The notes below the pieces were generated by a model, which had not been told where the DNA came from, made no database searches, and saw only the letters and a program-made list of their open reading frames with translations. Below are positions 44,753-54,247 of a DNA stretch of 59,890 bases, piece after piece. Numbering within the stretch: position 1 is the stretch's first letter; the number at the start of each line of letters is the position of its first letter. The position numbers were made by a program, and so were the translations under genes. The DNA comes from Deltaproteobacteria bacterium (GTDB taxonomy: Bacteria; Desulfobacterota; GWC2-55-46): NCBI GenBank assembly GCA_015075075.1, contig JABTVA010000017.1:1-59890 (forward strand), in the 5' to 3' direction.

Positions 44753-45133
44753 CTAAAGCGGAATGTGGATGTAGACCACGTAGAGCCACATGCAGATGAG
44801 CGAGGCGCCGAGCCAGCTTACGTATTTGAAGGCCCTCCGGCTCCTGGCGTGGACTATCTTGTGCTTGAGGAACATGATGAAGAACGCGACGGTCCAGCCG
44901 GTTACGGACCAGAGGCTCAGGCCGAAGGTCGCGAAGGACATTACCGCGAGCACGAAGAGTATCCCAAACGAGATAAACCCGTTCCCCTTGTGTATCTTCT
45001 TCTCCACCTTGCCCTTGCCCTTCACCATCTGGAGCCCGCTTATGAAGCTCGTCGTGGCGAGAATCATGCCTATGCTGGCCAGGAGAGTCGAGACGTTCGT
45101 GAAAGCTTCGAGCAGTTCTATTATGCCTTCCAT
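44753..45133 (-). CDS. Four-helix membrane protein of unknown family
   Basis: 126 aa with four hydrophobic helices (about 12-32, 50-70, 73-88, 103-122). Conserved-looking histidines fall in K-I-H-K-G-N-G, K-H-K-I-V-H-A-R and Y-I-H-I-P-L, near membrane edges, which would suit heme or metal binding in a cytochrome b561-like bundle. This is speculative. It starts 4 bases after the NosD-like gene and is surely in the same operon. Confidence 0.65.
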   Translation of the reverse strand: MEGIIELLEAFTNVSTLLASIGMILATTSFISGLQMVKGKGKVEKKIHKGNGFISFGILFVLAVMSFATFGLSLWSVTGWTVAFFIMFLKHKIVHARSRRAFKYVSWLGASLICMWLYVVYIHIPL

Positions 45134-45137
45134 GTCC

Positions 45138-45953
45138 TTATTCCTTGTATACGGCCTTCAGGAGGTTCTTCTGGGCCAGGTAAGAGACTATCCCAAGATA
45201 GATGAGCACTATCGGGAGTATCAGGAAGAGGTTGGGGATGGTGGTATTCTCTTCCAGCACGTTCCCGGTTGACTCGCTCACCACGATGCCGTAGGTGTTC
45301 CTCAGGGTCTTGTTCCCGGTTATCCTGTTGCCGTTCGAGGAAAAGACCATGATGCCGTCCCACGTGTTCAGGTTGACCGCGTTTCCGGTTATCTCGTTCC
45401 CGTTCGAATAGCTTATGAAAAAGCCCTTGTCCCTGTTGAGCGTCGAGCTGTTCGACTCAACCCTGTTTTGGTCCGATTTCTCCATGTAGAGGCCGTACTG
45501 TGCGTTCGAGCTGGACTCGTTCCAGCTTATTACCGAGCGGCTCGTGCCGGATAGCATTATGCCGGTTCCGTTCCCGGTGAAGGAGTTCCCGGTTACTGTC
45601 ACGTTGGATGAGGCGGAAACGAGTATGCCCGCGGCCTCCGAGCCTGTGCCCGAGACCCCGGCGACTGTAACATCCGAGGTGCCCGATACCTTTATTGCCG
45701 GAAGGTCCGGCCTCCCAGCCTGGATAAGGACGGCTGACGGGCCGTTTTTGGAGCTCAAGGCCAGGGGTTTTCCTATGACGACGTTCTCTATGTAGAGGCC
45801 GTCGTCGACGACCACGGCGTCGGACGGAGCCGCAGCGTCCACGGCCTCCTGTATGGATCTGTAGTCGCCCGGAACGTGCAGGGTGGCTGCCTGCATGGGG
45901 ACAGGCAGAAGGAGCAGGATAATCAGAAAAAATGCGGGGAACGGCTTGGTCAT
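45138..45953 (-). CDS. NosD-like parallel beta-helix protein with C-terminal membrane helix
   Basis: 271 aa. Signal peptide ending M-Q-A. Then Y-R-S-I-Q-E-A-V-D-A-A (typical opening of NosD/pectate-lyase-like helices) and about eight 22-23-residue rungs marked by N-x-V/I-x-x-N-x-x-x (N-V-T-V-T-G-N-S, N-E-I-T-G-N-A, N-R-I-T-G-N-K, N-V-L-E-E-N-T). A C-terminal hydrophobic helix (about 240-262) anchors it. NosD itself serves copper delivery to N2O reductase, but no other nos gene is present. An export or surface glycan role is possible. Confidence 0.82.
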   Translation of the reverse strand: MTKPFPAFFLIILLLLPVPMQAATLHVPGDYRSIQEAVDAAAPSDAVVVDDGLYIENVVIGKPLALSSKNGPSAVLIQAGRPDLPAIKVSGTSDVTVAGVSGTGSEAAGILVSASSNVTVTGNSFTGNGTGIMLSGTSRSVISWNESSSNAQYGLYMEKSDQNRVESNSSTLNRDKGFFISYSNGNEITGNAVNLNTWDGIMVFSSNGNRITGNKTLRNTYGIVVSESTGNVLEENTTIPNLFLILPIVLIYLGIVSYLAQKNLLKAVYKE

Positions 45954-45974
45954 ATACCTGGTCGCTAGAGGCGA

Positions 45975-45992
45975 CCGCGCTGATCAGCGCGG
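45975..45992. promoter_or_regulatory. Perfect 18-bp palindrome upstream of the NosD-like gene
   Basis: CCGCGCTGATCAGCGCGG lies 22 bases before the NosD-like start, next to another hairpin (GGTCGC/GCGACC). Could be an operator or a leader hairpin. Confidence 0.4.
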
Positions 45993-46003
45993 CCTGGTCT
46001 ACA

Positions 46004-46194
46004 GGGTACAAGAGTGAAGATATATAGTGGAATATATCAGAAACCCTGGGGAAAGTCTATTGATTTGAAGAGGAGAGGGGTTCGGATTGGGTGAAAGCCT
46101 TCGGAGGGTTTTACCCTCCTTTCCCGAGCCTCTACCATACAAAACCATACAGGCTCAGTGAGCTTCTAAAGCCAATGGGTTTCTATTTGAATGA
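46004..46194. other. Spacer at the left edge of the restriction-modification island
   Basis: A/T-richer DNA with no ORF. Contains TATATAGTGGAATATATC and a GGAGGGTTTTACCCTCC hairpin near 46105. The composition changes here from GC-rich host genes to the R-M gene. Confidence 0.4.
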
Positions 46195-46224
46195 TTGAAA
46201 AACATCAACTTTCCTTGATATACT
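46195..46224 (+). promoter_or_regulatory. Promoter of the R-M gene
   Basis: TTGAAA (46195-46200), an 18-base spacer, TATACT (46219-46224). GAGAGGGAAAG precedes the GTG start at 46252. Confidence 0.6.
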
Positions 46225-46251
46225 GCCGCAAACTAGTATGAGAGGGAAAGC

Positions 46252-49200
46252 GTGAGCAGTCCGATAACAGAATGGGAATTTACCGCCGATGTAGCGTCCT
46301 GGATAAACCAATATCTTGCCCTGAATCCCTCCCTTGTTTTCAAGGAAGCCAAATGCGAACAGCGGGCTTCCGGCTCTGCCAAACGCCGCGATATTTCTCT
46401 TATCGGTAAAGACAACCGCGTGCTTATAACCGGCGAAGTAAAGCTCCCCTATATGCTGGACGGTGCAACCCCCTATAACGAAACCGTCTATCAGGACGCG
46501 CGCAAGAAGGCTGTAGCGGCACAAGCAGACTATTTCTTTACCTGGAACGTGAACGAATGCGCCTTATGGGAAACCTTTTCTCAAAGAATCGCGCCGCATG
46601 AGCGGCAATACAAGGCTTGGCAGGTACTAAACACGCCGGTGGACAACCCCATCCACCTTGAGCATCCGATGACAACGGATGCCCTCAAGCATTGGCTTCC
46701 CATTTTTCTGAATGACCTTCATAGGGTTATAAAGGGGGAAGCAAAGATCGGGGCAAACTCGCCCGATGAAAATTTCATTTTCTATCTTGAAGCGCACCTC
46801 AAGGCCCCCATTCACCTCACCTTGCAGGCCCTTATAGCGCATTATCAAAAGCCCCGTTTCAAGAGCAGGCTTGACCAATGGATGCGCGATGAGCAGGGCT
46901 GGATCATTTCAGATGAACCTGAAGCCGTCCGCGATAACCTTGAGCGCGCCGCAAAGTTTGCCTGTTACGCGCTGGTGAACAAGCTGGTCTTTCATGAGGC
47001 CATGCTTAAGCGGTATGGCCAGCGGATAAAGAAAATAACCGTACCAAAGCATATTGATACAGGGGAAGATTTACGGCTCCACCTCGAAAAGTTTTTTGCA
47101 GAAGCTAAGGAAGTTACCGGGGACTATGAAACGGTCTTTGGCGAAGACCATACCAATATCGGCGCGCTCATTCCGTTCTATTCAGACCATGTGGGCGGCC
47201 CCTGGCGGGAACTTATAGAGCAAATCCATAACTTCGATTTCTCTAAGCTCGAATATGACATAATTGGCCGCATTTTCGAGAGGCTTATTGCCCCTGAAGA
47301 GCGGCATAAATACGGGCAGTATTATACCAGCCCCGAAGTGGTTGACCTCATAAACAGCTTTTGCATTACGAGGGGTGATGAAAAAGTGCTCGACCCGGCT
47401 TGCGGCGGCGGCACCTTCCTTGTACGCGCCTATGCACGCAAACGCACGCTTGCGCCTGGGCGGCAGCATGGGGGACTATTAAAAGACCTTTTCGGAGCAG
47501 ATGTTTCCAAATTCGCAACGCACCTCACAACTATAAACCTTGCCACAAGGGATTTGATAGACGAAGAGAATTACCCGCAAATAGCGCGAACGGATTTCTT
47601 TAATGTCCGGCCCAGAACCACTTTCCTTTCACTTCCTTCCCATGCCGTTACTGAAGGAAAGATGAAATCCAAAGGTATGGGGGCCATACAGCACCGCGAT
47701 GTTGAAATCCCGAAGCTGGATGCCGTGGTGGGTAATCCTCCCTATGTCCGCCAGGAGGATATTGCAAAGGACAACAAAGAGAAATATGCCGAACTGGTAA
47801 AAGATGAATGGAAGGGCATAAACCTTTCAGGCAGAAGCGATCTACACGTTTATTTCTGGCCCCATGCCACAACCTTTCTGAAGGAGGATGGATATTTCTG
47901 TTTTCTAACCTCCAGCCAATGGCTGGATGTGGAATACGGCTTCAGGCTTCAGGTATGGTTTCTTAATATCTTTGAGATTGTGTAATTCATTGTAATCTTG
48001 TACGAGCCGTGGTTTGTGGGGCGCGTGTGGTTACGGCGATAACCATTCTTCGGCGGCAAGCGAAAGCAGAAAAACGGATAGAAAATACCGTCCGTTTTGT
48101 GCAATTAAGGATGCCGATAAAGGAAATTCTGGCGAATGACGGCACCACCACCGACGAAATGGCCGTTGCATCAGAATTTCGCGATGAATTACTAAAGCTG
48201 GAGAAAGACACGATTAACAGCCGCTATCGCGCCCGGCTGATTAAGCAGGCTGATTTATATAACGAGGGGCTGAAACTCGGAACCATCATGGGTACGCCTG
48301 GACGCTATTACGGCGGCAAGTGGGGGGTGCATCTCCGCGCCCCTGACGTGTGGTTTTCGCTCATGGAAAAGGCCGGAATGAGTTTTTCGCCTTTGGGTGA
48401 AATTGCACAAATTTGGCGAGGAATTACGACCGGCAAAGATTCTTTCTTTTTCCCCAAAGATATTAGCGATGAACTCTTGCAAAAGTACCCTGCCGCGCTG
48501 GAATTTGAAGAGGCGTTAGGAGTGCCGCGCAAGAAAGTGGCTGATGGTACTGTAAGAATGGTGGAGTGTGGCGAGGGGCGCGGCGAAATCAAGCCTTTGG
48601 AAGCTGAATACCTTGAGCCAGAGGTGCACAGCCTTATGGAGATCAGCCGCTTTACAGTTTCACCCGAAGACTGCTCCCGCAAAATCCTTCTTGTAGACAA
48701 AAAGAAATCGCAACTCAAAGGCACTTATGTTCTGGAATATATTAAATGGGGGGAGAAGCAAGGATTCCATAAGGGCGCTACTTGCGCGGCCCGCGTTACC
48801 GCAGAAAGGGATTGGTACGATTTAACCGGGCATAAAAAAGGTCTTATTTTTCTTGCCAAGTCTCAGCAATACAAACATATCGCTCCGGTCAATAACCTGA
48901 ACTTGCAGTGCAACTGCAACCTTTATGACGTGCATTTGGAAGACAAATCTAAAATGAATGTTATGGCGGGAATTCTCAACTCCTCCATAGCCATTCTGTC
49001 GAAATTTCAATTCGGGCGGCCAGTTGGGGTTGAAGGTAATCTTAAGACTGAGGTTGTCGATGTAAATATGATGCTTATTCCAGACCCGAAAAAAGCGAAA
49101 GCCGCTCATGTTAAGAGGGTTGCGGATGCTTTCAATAAAATGAAGAAGCGGGAGGCACTTTATTTTCTTTCAGAACGGCGGCTTAAGGAAATGGTCTATC

Positions 49201-49502
49201 GGAAGCAGGGGAAAGAAGATGAGCTGCATAGCCTTTCCGATTTATCCGAACTCGAAATGCCAGACCGCCATGAATTGGATGATGCGGTTCTGGAGATGAT
49301 GGGCATTTCCTCAAAGACGGAGCGCAAGGCATGGCTGGATAAAATCTACTCTTATTTGAGGGAGCATTTCGAGCTTACCCGCCAGAAAGAGGAAAAGGCT
49401 ATTGAGAACAAAAAGACTGCCGCCAGCCGGGGGGCTGTCCGCCCAGCTGATCTTGCACGGCAGCTATTTGATGAAATTCGAGAGAGAGAGCGCGCTGGTT
49501 AA
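46252..49502 (+). CDS. Type IIG-like restriction endonuclease-methyltransferase fusion, one frameshift region
   Basis: N-terminal PD-(D/E)xK nuclease-like motif D47 ... E62-x-K64 (R-R-D-I-S-L-I, I-T-G-E-V-K-L). A helical region follows, then an N6-adenine methyltransferase: motif I V-L-D-P-A-C-G-G-G-T-F and motif IV V-V-G-N-P-P-Y-V-R-Q-E-D. A target-recognition/C-terminal part is encoded from about 48009. The frame is lost between about 47975 and 48010 (TAA at 47983; E-P-W-F-V-G then A-R-V-V-T-A-I-T-I-L). Total about 1080 aa if joined, right for Eco57I-type enzymes. Visibly lower GC and different codon use than neighbours. Horizontal origin likely; activity uncertain. Confidence 0.87.
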
Positions 49503-49522
49503 GGAAGTATGATCCTGATTTT

Positions 49523-49728
49523 ATGGATGCTGGAAAATTTCGGACGCTCGACCTACCTGAGAATGGCAAACCACAGTCCATGCTGATCTCTTATCCCTGC
49601 GAGTTTCTTTTGCACAAGGGAAAAAGAAGCAAATCGTCCCGGTAAAAATAAAGGAGCAGGCCCCCCTCGCTTGCTTTCTTGCGGAGCACGGAACGCTGGG
49701 GCTGATACGGGTGCCGGTAGAGGCGTGA
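49523..49728 (+). CDS. Small protein downstream of the R-M gene, frameshifted
   Basis: Reading with one added base near 49620 gives about 68 aa: M-D-A-G-K-F-R-T-L-D-L-P-E-N-G-K, C-E-F-L-L-H-K-G-K-K-K-Q-I-V-P-V-K, then L-A-C-F-L-A-E-H-G-T-L-G-L-I-R-V-P. It follows the R-M stop by 20 bases and shares its base composition. Not recognised; probably cargo of the same island. Confidence 0.45.
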
Positions 49729-49760
49729 GGCAGCCGCATTTTCAGTCGTGACATTTTATC

Positions 49761-49853
49761 CGCGCCCGCAACGCCCGCCTGAAGGAAATCATCGAGGAGC
49801 GCACGGCGGATGAGGATATGCAGGAGAAGGTATACGCCATTGCGGCGTTTTAG
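49761..49853 (+). pseudogene. Gene remnant (C-terminal fragment)
   Basis: An open 30-codon stretch R-A-R-N-A-R-L-K-E-I-I-E-E-R-T-A-D-E-D-M-Q-E-K-V-Y-A-I-A-A-F ends at TAG but lacks any start or upstream frame. It looks like the tail of a helical protein, perhaps a lost second gene of the island. Confidence 0.35.
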
Positions 49854-49897
49854 GGTGGATTGCGCGCATGGTAAACACAACAATTAACTACATAAAG

Positions 49898-49930
49898 TCA
49901 AGGGGTTACGCTTACGTAACCCCTTTATTC
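49898..49930 (-). terminator. Terminator hairpin downstream of tRNA-Ala
   Basis: AAGGGGTTACG and CGTAACCCCTT arms separated by CTTA. On the minus strand it follows the tRNA 3' end directly. Confidence 0.65.
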
Positions 49931-49931
49931 C

Positions 49932-50002
49932 TGGTGGAGCAGAGGATCGAACCTGACCTCAAGACTGCCAGCCTTGCGCTCTCCAGCTGAGCCTACCGCC
50001 CC
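49932..50002 (-). tRNA. tRNA-Ala (anticodon GGC), with apparent indels
   Basis: Minus strand starts GGGGCGGTAG and ends CTCCACCA. Anticodon arm CAAGG-CTGGCAG-TCTTG gives GGC. Only 71 nt instead of 76: the D-arm reads GTAGGCTCAGCTGGAGAGC and the T-arm is short by several bases (GAGGTCAGGTTCGATCCTCT). Either sequence errors or a damaged copy at the edge of the R-M island. Confidence 0.8.
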
Positions 50003-50028
50003 AAACCCCGTTTTTCCCGGAAGACAGA

Positions 50029-50057
50029 TATATAAATACCCGGCAATTCACTGTCAA
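50029..50057 (-). promoter_or_regulatory. Promoter of tRNA-Ala
   Basis: Minus strand TTGACA (50052-50057), exact 17-base spacer, TATATA (50029-50034), about 27 bases before the tRNA. Intact and near consensus, which argues the tRNA is functional. Confidence 0.75.
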
Positions 50058-50251
50058 TCGAAAAAATTGCGCGGCGCCAGTCGCGCTGAAATCGATGAGC
50101 GCGACGGACGGTTCGGAGAAATTATATTTTCTTCTCATTTTAGCTTGCACTGGCTTGAAAAATTGTGTTGAATACTTCAAACCATAAGGACCCGCTTGGA
50201 GCTCGCTGCGGAGTTATATTCAAAACTTTCAAAACACAAGAGGAGGTTCAG

Positions 50252-50539
50252 ATGGGAAAGCCGTTAACCAAGTCTCAGATCGCTGATTCAATCTCCAAAA
50301 AAGTCGGTGTGACGAAGAAGCTCGCAGGCGAGATGATAAACACCCTCGCGCAGCTTTCCTACAAAGAGGCCAAGAACTCCTTCACCATACCCGGAATAGG
50401 CAAGCTCGTTCTCGTAAAGAGGAAGGCAAGGACCGGCAGGAACCCCCAGACCGGCGCATCCATAAAGATACCGGCCAAGAGGGTCGTGAAGTTCAGGGTG
50501 GCCAAGGCCTGCAAGGACGCGGTGCTCGGCGCAAAGTAA
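50252..50539 (+). CDS. hup: HU family DNA-binding protein
   Basis: 95 aa from the ATG at 50252, chosen for the AGGAGG at 50240-50245 (a longer frame from 50165 has no ribosome site). K-P-L-T-K-S-Q-I-A-D-S-I, F-T-I-P-G-I-G-K-L-V, then the DNA-binding arm R-K-A-R-T-G-R-N-P-Q-T-G and I-K-I-P-A-K-R-V-V-K-F-R. Nucleoid-associated; stand-alone gene with its own terminator. Confidence 0.95.
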   Translation: MGKPLTKSQIADSISKKVGVTKKLAGEMINTLAQLSYKEAKNSFTIPGIGKLVLVKRKARTGRNPQTGASIKIPAKRVVKFRVAKACKDAVLGAK

Positions 50540-50565
50540 GCCTTATCAAATTTCTGCGAATAAAA

Positions 50566-50598
50566 AGAGCCCCCTGCAGAGGGGGCTCTTTTTATTTT
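50566..50598 (+). terminator. Rho-independent terminator of the HU gene
   Basis: AGAGCCCCCT / AGGGGGCTCT stem with a GCAG loop, then TTTTTATTTT. Confidence 0.95.
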
Positions 50599-50693
50599 AT
50601 TTAAAGGTATATATAAGAATCATCCCGCCCAGTTCGACCTGGACGGCCAGCCCCCCTTTCCTTAAGAGCCTCGTCCCTTCCGTATTTTCCCTC

Positions 50694-50723
50694 TTGTAAT
50701 CCGGGATTTTATTCTGATATCAT
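50694..50723 (+). promoter_or_regulatory. Promoter of nrdR-riboflavin operon
   Basis: TTGTAA (50694-50699), an 18-base spacer, TATCAT (50718-50723). The nrdR ATG is 9 bases downstream, so the mRNA would have almost no leader; a weak AAGG is present. Confidence 0.5.
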
Positions 50724-50732
50724 TTCAAGGTT

Positions 50733-51197
50733 ATGAAATGCCCATTTTGCGGTTTCCTTGAAGACAAGGTAATTGACTCGCGCCTTTCGCAGGACGGCAG
50801 CACCACCCGGAGGCGGAGGGAGTGCCTCGGCTGCGCAAAGAGGTTCACTACCTATGAAAGGGTCGAGGAGGCGTTGCCGCTCGTTGCGAAGAAGGACGGC
50901 AGGCGCGAGATATTCGACCGGACCAAGATACTGAACGGCATAATGAAGGCCTGCGAGAAAAGGCCAGTGAGCCTCGACGATATAGAGAAGGCGGTCGCCC
51001 GGCTTGAGACAAGGTTCATAGACTCCGGCGAAAGGGAGATACCGAGCTCGTCCATAGGCGAGGCCGTCATGGAGGAATTGAAGGGGTTGGACGAGGTCGC
51101 GTACGTGAGGTTCGCCTCGGTCTACAGGGACTTCAGGGACATAAACGAGTTCATGCACGAGCTGAAGGACCTCCTTGACGTGAAGAAAAGGACCTGA
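50733..51197 (+). CDS. nrdR: Transcriptional repressor NrdR
   Basis: 154 aa. Zinc ribbon C3-x2-C6 ... C31-x2-C34, then R-F-T-T-Y-E-R. The ATP-cone domain (about 49-139) has [14 protein letters not shown]. Represses ribonucleotide reductase genes according to ATP/dATP. Heads the riboflavin operon, a common arrangement (nrdR-ribD). Stop and ribD start overlap by one base. Confidence 0.96.
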   Translation: MKCPFCGFLEDKVIDSRLSQDGSTTRRRRECLGCAKRFTTYERVEEALPLVAKKDGRREIFDRTKILNGIMKACEKRPVSLDDIEKAVARLETRFIDSGEREIPSSSIGEAVMEELKGLDEVAYVRFASVYRDFRDINEFMHELKDLLDVKKRT

Positions 51198-52303
51198 TGG
51201 CGCGGCATGAGGATTTCATGCGCGCGGCGCTCAAGCTCGCCCGGAAGGGGCTCGGCAGGACCAGCCCCAACCCCGCGGTCGGCGCGGTAATAGCAAGAGG
51301 CGGACGGATAATCTCCTCAGGCTGGCACCGTAAGGCAGGCCTGCCCCATGCCGAGATAGAGGCCCTTTCAGGGGCCGCAGGCGACCTCAGAGGCGCCGTC
51401 ATGTACGTGACCCTCGAGCCCTGCTGCCATTTCGGCAGGACCCCGCCATGCACCGAGGCCCTGAAACGCTCAGGGATAAGAAAGGTAGTCATAGGGGCTC
51501 TGGACCCCAACCCGAAAGTGAGCGGGAAAGGGTCGACGGCATTGAAGAGAGCCGGGATCGAGGTCGTCTCCGGCGTTCTCGAAGAGGAATGCATGGCAGT
51601 CAACGAGGCCTACCGGAGCTTCATCCAGAGCCGCTTTCCCTTCGTAACATTAAAGCTCGCATCCTCCCTCGACGGCCGCATTGGAACTTCAACAGGCGAG
51701 TCCAGATGGATAACAGGGCCGCTTGCCCGTAAGCGCGTCCATAGACTCCGTTCAGTGAACGACGCCGTAATGGTCGGGAGAAGGACCGTAGAGCGGGACG
51801 ACCCGGAGCTTACTGTAAGGCTCGCGAAGGGAAGGGACCCGATAAGGGTGGTCCTCGACAGCGCCCTTCTCACCCCGTCTACAGCGAGTGTCTATAAAGG
51901 CGTAAGGGAGGGCAGGGCCCGGCTCATATTCTTTGTGGCTTCCAGGGCGCCTTTATCGCGGATTAAAAAGGCCCGGGAGAACGGGGCAGAGGTGGTAAGG
52001 GTCGCTGCCTCCGGAAAAGGGGTCTCCGTAAAGGGCGTCCTCCGGGAGCTCGGAAAACGGGAGATAACGAGCGTGCTGGTCGAGGGCGGCGGCGAGCTTG
52101 CCTCCTCGCTCATAAGATCGGGCCTGATCGATAAGTATGTCCTTTTCTACGGCCCTGTAATCATCGGGGGCGACGGGAGGCCGTCGGTCGCCTCTTTGGG
52201 GGTTAAAGGGCTTGCAAAGGCGCCAAGGCTTGAAAGGGTGACGGCCAGGGCCATTGACAACGGCGTTGTAATCGAGGGATATCCGGCCGGGAAAGAGGGG
52301 TAG
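51197..52303 (+). CDS. ribD: Bifunctional riboflavin biosynthesis deaminase/reductase RibD
   Basis: N-terminal deaminase with zinc site H-A-E-I-E-A and P-C-C-H-F-G-R-T-P-P-C. C-terminal reductase with L-A-S-S-L-D-G-R-I and V-E-G-G-G-E-L-A-S-S-L-I. 368 aa, standard. Converts the GTP cyclohydrolase product to the ribitylamino-uracil phosphate. Within nrdR-ribD-ribE-ribBA-ribH-nusB. Confidence 0.96.
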   Translation: MARHEDFMRAALKLARKGLGRTSPNPAVGAVIARGGRIISSGWHRKAGLPHAEIEALSGAAGDLRGAVMYVTLEPCCHFGRTPPCTEALKRSGIRKVVIGALDPNPKVSGKGSTALKRAGIEVVSGVLEEECMAVNEAYRSFIQSRFPFVTLKLASSLDGRIGTSTGESRWITGPLARKRVHRLRSVNDAVMVGRRTVERDDPELTVRLAKGRDPIRVVLDSALLTPSTASVYKGVREGRARLIFFVASRAPLSRIKKARENGAEVVRVAASGKGVSVKGVLRELGKREITSVLVEGGGELASSLIRSGLIDKYVLFYGPVIIGGDGRPSVASLGVKGLAKAPRLERVTARAIDNGVVIEGYPAGKEG

Positions 52304-52308
52304 GGAAG

Positions 52309-52953
52309 ATGTTTACCGGTATAATAGAAGACGTAGGCACGGTTAAACATATTGAAAAAAAAGGGTCTTTTGGTAAAATAGCGGTTGAGACGGCGCTTCC
52401 CTTGAACGAGCTGAGGGAAGGGGATTCCATCTCGGTAGACGGGGCCTGCCTAACGGCAACAGGGTTTTCCGGGAGCGCCTTTATCGCCGACGTTAGCGAA
52501 GAAACGCTTAAAGTGACCACGCTTGGCGGGCTTTCCGCCGGAGGCAAGGTCAATGTAGAGAGGGCCTTGACGCTATCGAGGCCGCTCGGCGGACACCTCG
52601 TCACGGGCCATATCGACGGGGTCGGGTCTATTAAAAAAATGGCCCGGAGCGGCGATTACCTGGACCTCGAAATATCCGTCCCGCCGGAGCTCATGGCCCA
52701 GGTCGTAAGGAAGGGCTCCATAGCGATAGACGGCATAAGCCTTACAATCGCGGACCTCGGCCCGGGGAGCGTGAGGATAGCGATAATCCCGCATACGCTC
52801 GTCAGAACAACCCTTCTTTCGAAGAAAGAGGGTGCGAGGGTAAATTTAGAGACCGAAATAAGCGGCAAGTACGTGGAGAAGTTCTTCAATAAAAAAGAGA
52901 GCCGCATAACCGAGGAGTTCCTTTCGGAGCACGGCTTCGGCAAGAAGGTCTGA
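52309..52953 (+). CDS. ribE: Riboflavin synthase alpha chain RibE
   Basis: Two lumazine-binding repeats: M-F-T-G-I-I-E-D-V-G-T and D-G-A-C-L-T-A first, then G-H-L-V-T-G-H-I-D-G-V-G and D-G-I-S-L-T-I second. 214 aa. Dismutates two 6,7-dimethyl-8-ribityllumazine to riboflavin. Confidence 0.96.
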   Translation: MFTGIIEDVGTVKHIEKKGSFGKIAVETALPLNELREGDSISVDGACLTATGFSGSAFIADVSEETLKVTTLGGLSAGGKVNVERALTLSRPLGGHLVTGHIDGVGSIKKMARSGDYLDLEISVPPELMAQVVRKGSIAIDGISLTIADLGPGSVRIAIIPHTLVRTTLLSKKEGARVNLETEISGKYVEKFFNKKESRITEEFLSEHGFGKKV

Positions 52954-52956
52954 CAC

Positions 52957-54235
52957 ATGTCCATAAAGAGAATGGAAGAGGCTTTAAAGGCGATAAGTGA
53001 AGGCAGGATGGTCATCCTCGTCGACGACGAGGACAGGGAGAACGAGGGCGACCTCTGCATGGCCGCCGAGATGATAACGCCCGAGGCCGTGAACTTCATG
53101 GCCAGGCACGCGCGCGGCCTCATATGCGTTACTCTCACCGAGGAAAGGGCCGACCTCCTCGCCCTCCCGCCCATGGTGGACGACAACACATCCCTTTTCA
53201 GGACGGCGTTCACCGTTTCGGTAGATGCTCGGGACGGCGTCACCACGGGCATTTCCGCATCCGACAGGGCAAAGACCATACTCGCCTGCGTAGACGACAA
53301 CGCCGGGCCCGGCGACCTTGTCCGCCCGGGGCACATATTCCCGCTTCGGGCCAAGAACGGAGGCGTGCTCATACGGACCGGCCAGACAGAAGGCTCGGTC
53401 GACCTCTCCCGCCTTGCCGGCCTTAAGCCCGCGGGCGTCATCTGCGAGATAATGAACGAGGACGGCACAATGGCCCGCATGAAGGACCTGGAGGCCTTCG
53501 CCAAAGAGCACGGCTCGCGATCGTAACCATAGCCGACATAATCGAATGACTCCAAGCGCGACAGGCTCGTAACGCGCGCAGCAGATGCAGTCCCCACCAG
53601 GCGTACGCGGGCAGTGGACGGCGTCATTCTACACAAGCGACGTCAACACCCACGAGCACCTAGCCCTCGTAAAGGGGACATAACGCCAGATGGCCAGTGC
53701 TGGTGCGCATCCATTCCAGAGTACCTCACGGGCGACGTCTTCGAGAGCGAGCAATTGCGACGCTGCGGCAAACAGCAAAACGCCATGAGAATGGTGAGAA
53801 GAGGGGAAGGGCATACTCTCTACATGCACCGAGAAAAGGGCGCAGCATAGCCTCGTAAACAAGATAAAAGCCTACGCGTTTGCAGGACAAGGGGCTCGAC
53901 ACGGTCGAGGCCAACGAGAAGCTCGGCTTCAAGGCGGATCTTAGGGACTACGGCCTGGGCGCGCAGATACTCCAGGACCTCAGTATCGGCAAGATGCGGA
54001 TACTCACCAATAACCCGCGGAAGATAAAGGGGCTCAGAAAACCGGCCTCGAGATAGTCGAAGGTCCCCATAAGTCAGTGCCGCACAGCAGGAATCAAATT
54101 ACCTCGGGGTCAAGAAGAAGGACCGCTCAACCACCTCATCTCAACCTCAGCGCCGAGGCAGAAGAAGAGCCGAGGCGAGCTTGCCAGAGGCCAGTCCGTC
54201 AGTAATCCATCAGATATGCGTTGATACAGGAGAGG
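52957..54235 (+). pseudogene. ribBA: RibBA: DHBP synthase intact, GTP cyclohydrolase II part heavily frameshifted
   Basis: The RibB domain (52957-53526) is intact: [32 protein letters not shown] and R-P-G-H-I-F-P-L. The RibA domain can only be followed across frames: T-R-A-A-D-A-V-L-P-T, D-V-N-T-H-E-H-L-A-L-V-K-G, F-E-S-E-(R-C-D-C-G), [38 protein letters not shown]. Indels occur every 20-60 bases from 53530 on, the densest damage in the window. 3' end approximate. Confidence 0.85.
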
Positions 54236-54247
54236 TCAGTGTATATT

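Noticed and set aside
45138..45953. Nitrous oxide reductase locus based on the NosD-like protein
   Set aside because: No nosZ, nosF, nosY or nosL nearby; the beta-helix fold alone is too general.
49932..50002. Pseudo-tRNA as a biological remnant
   Set aside because: The tRNA-Ala lacks about five bases, but a near-perfect promoter and terminator flank it and the window has many one-base gaps, so sequence error is the simpler reading; kept as a tRNA.
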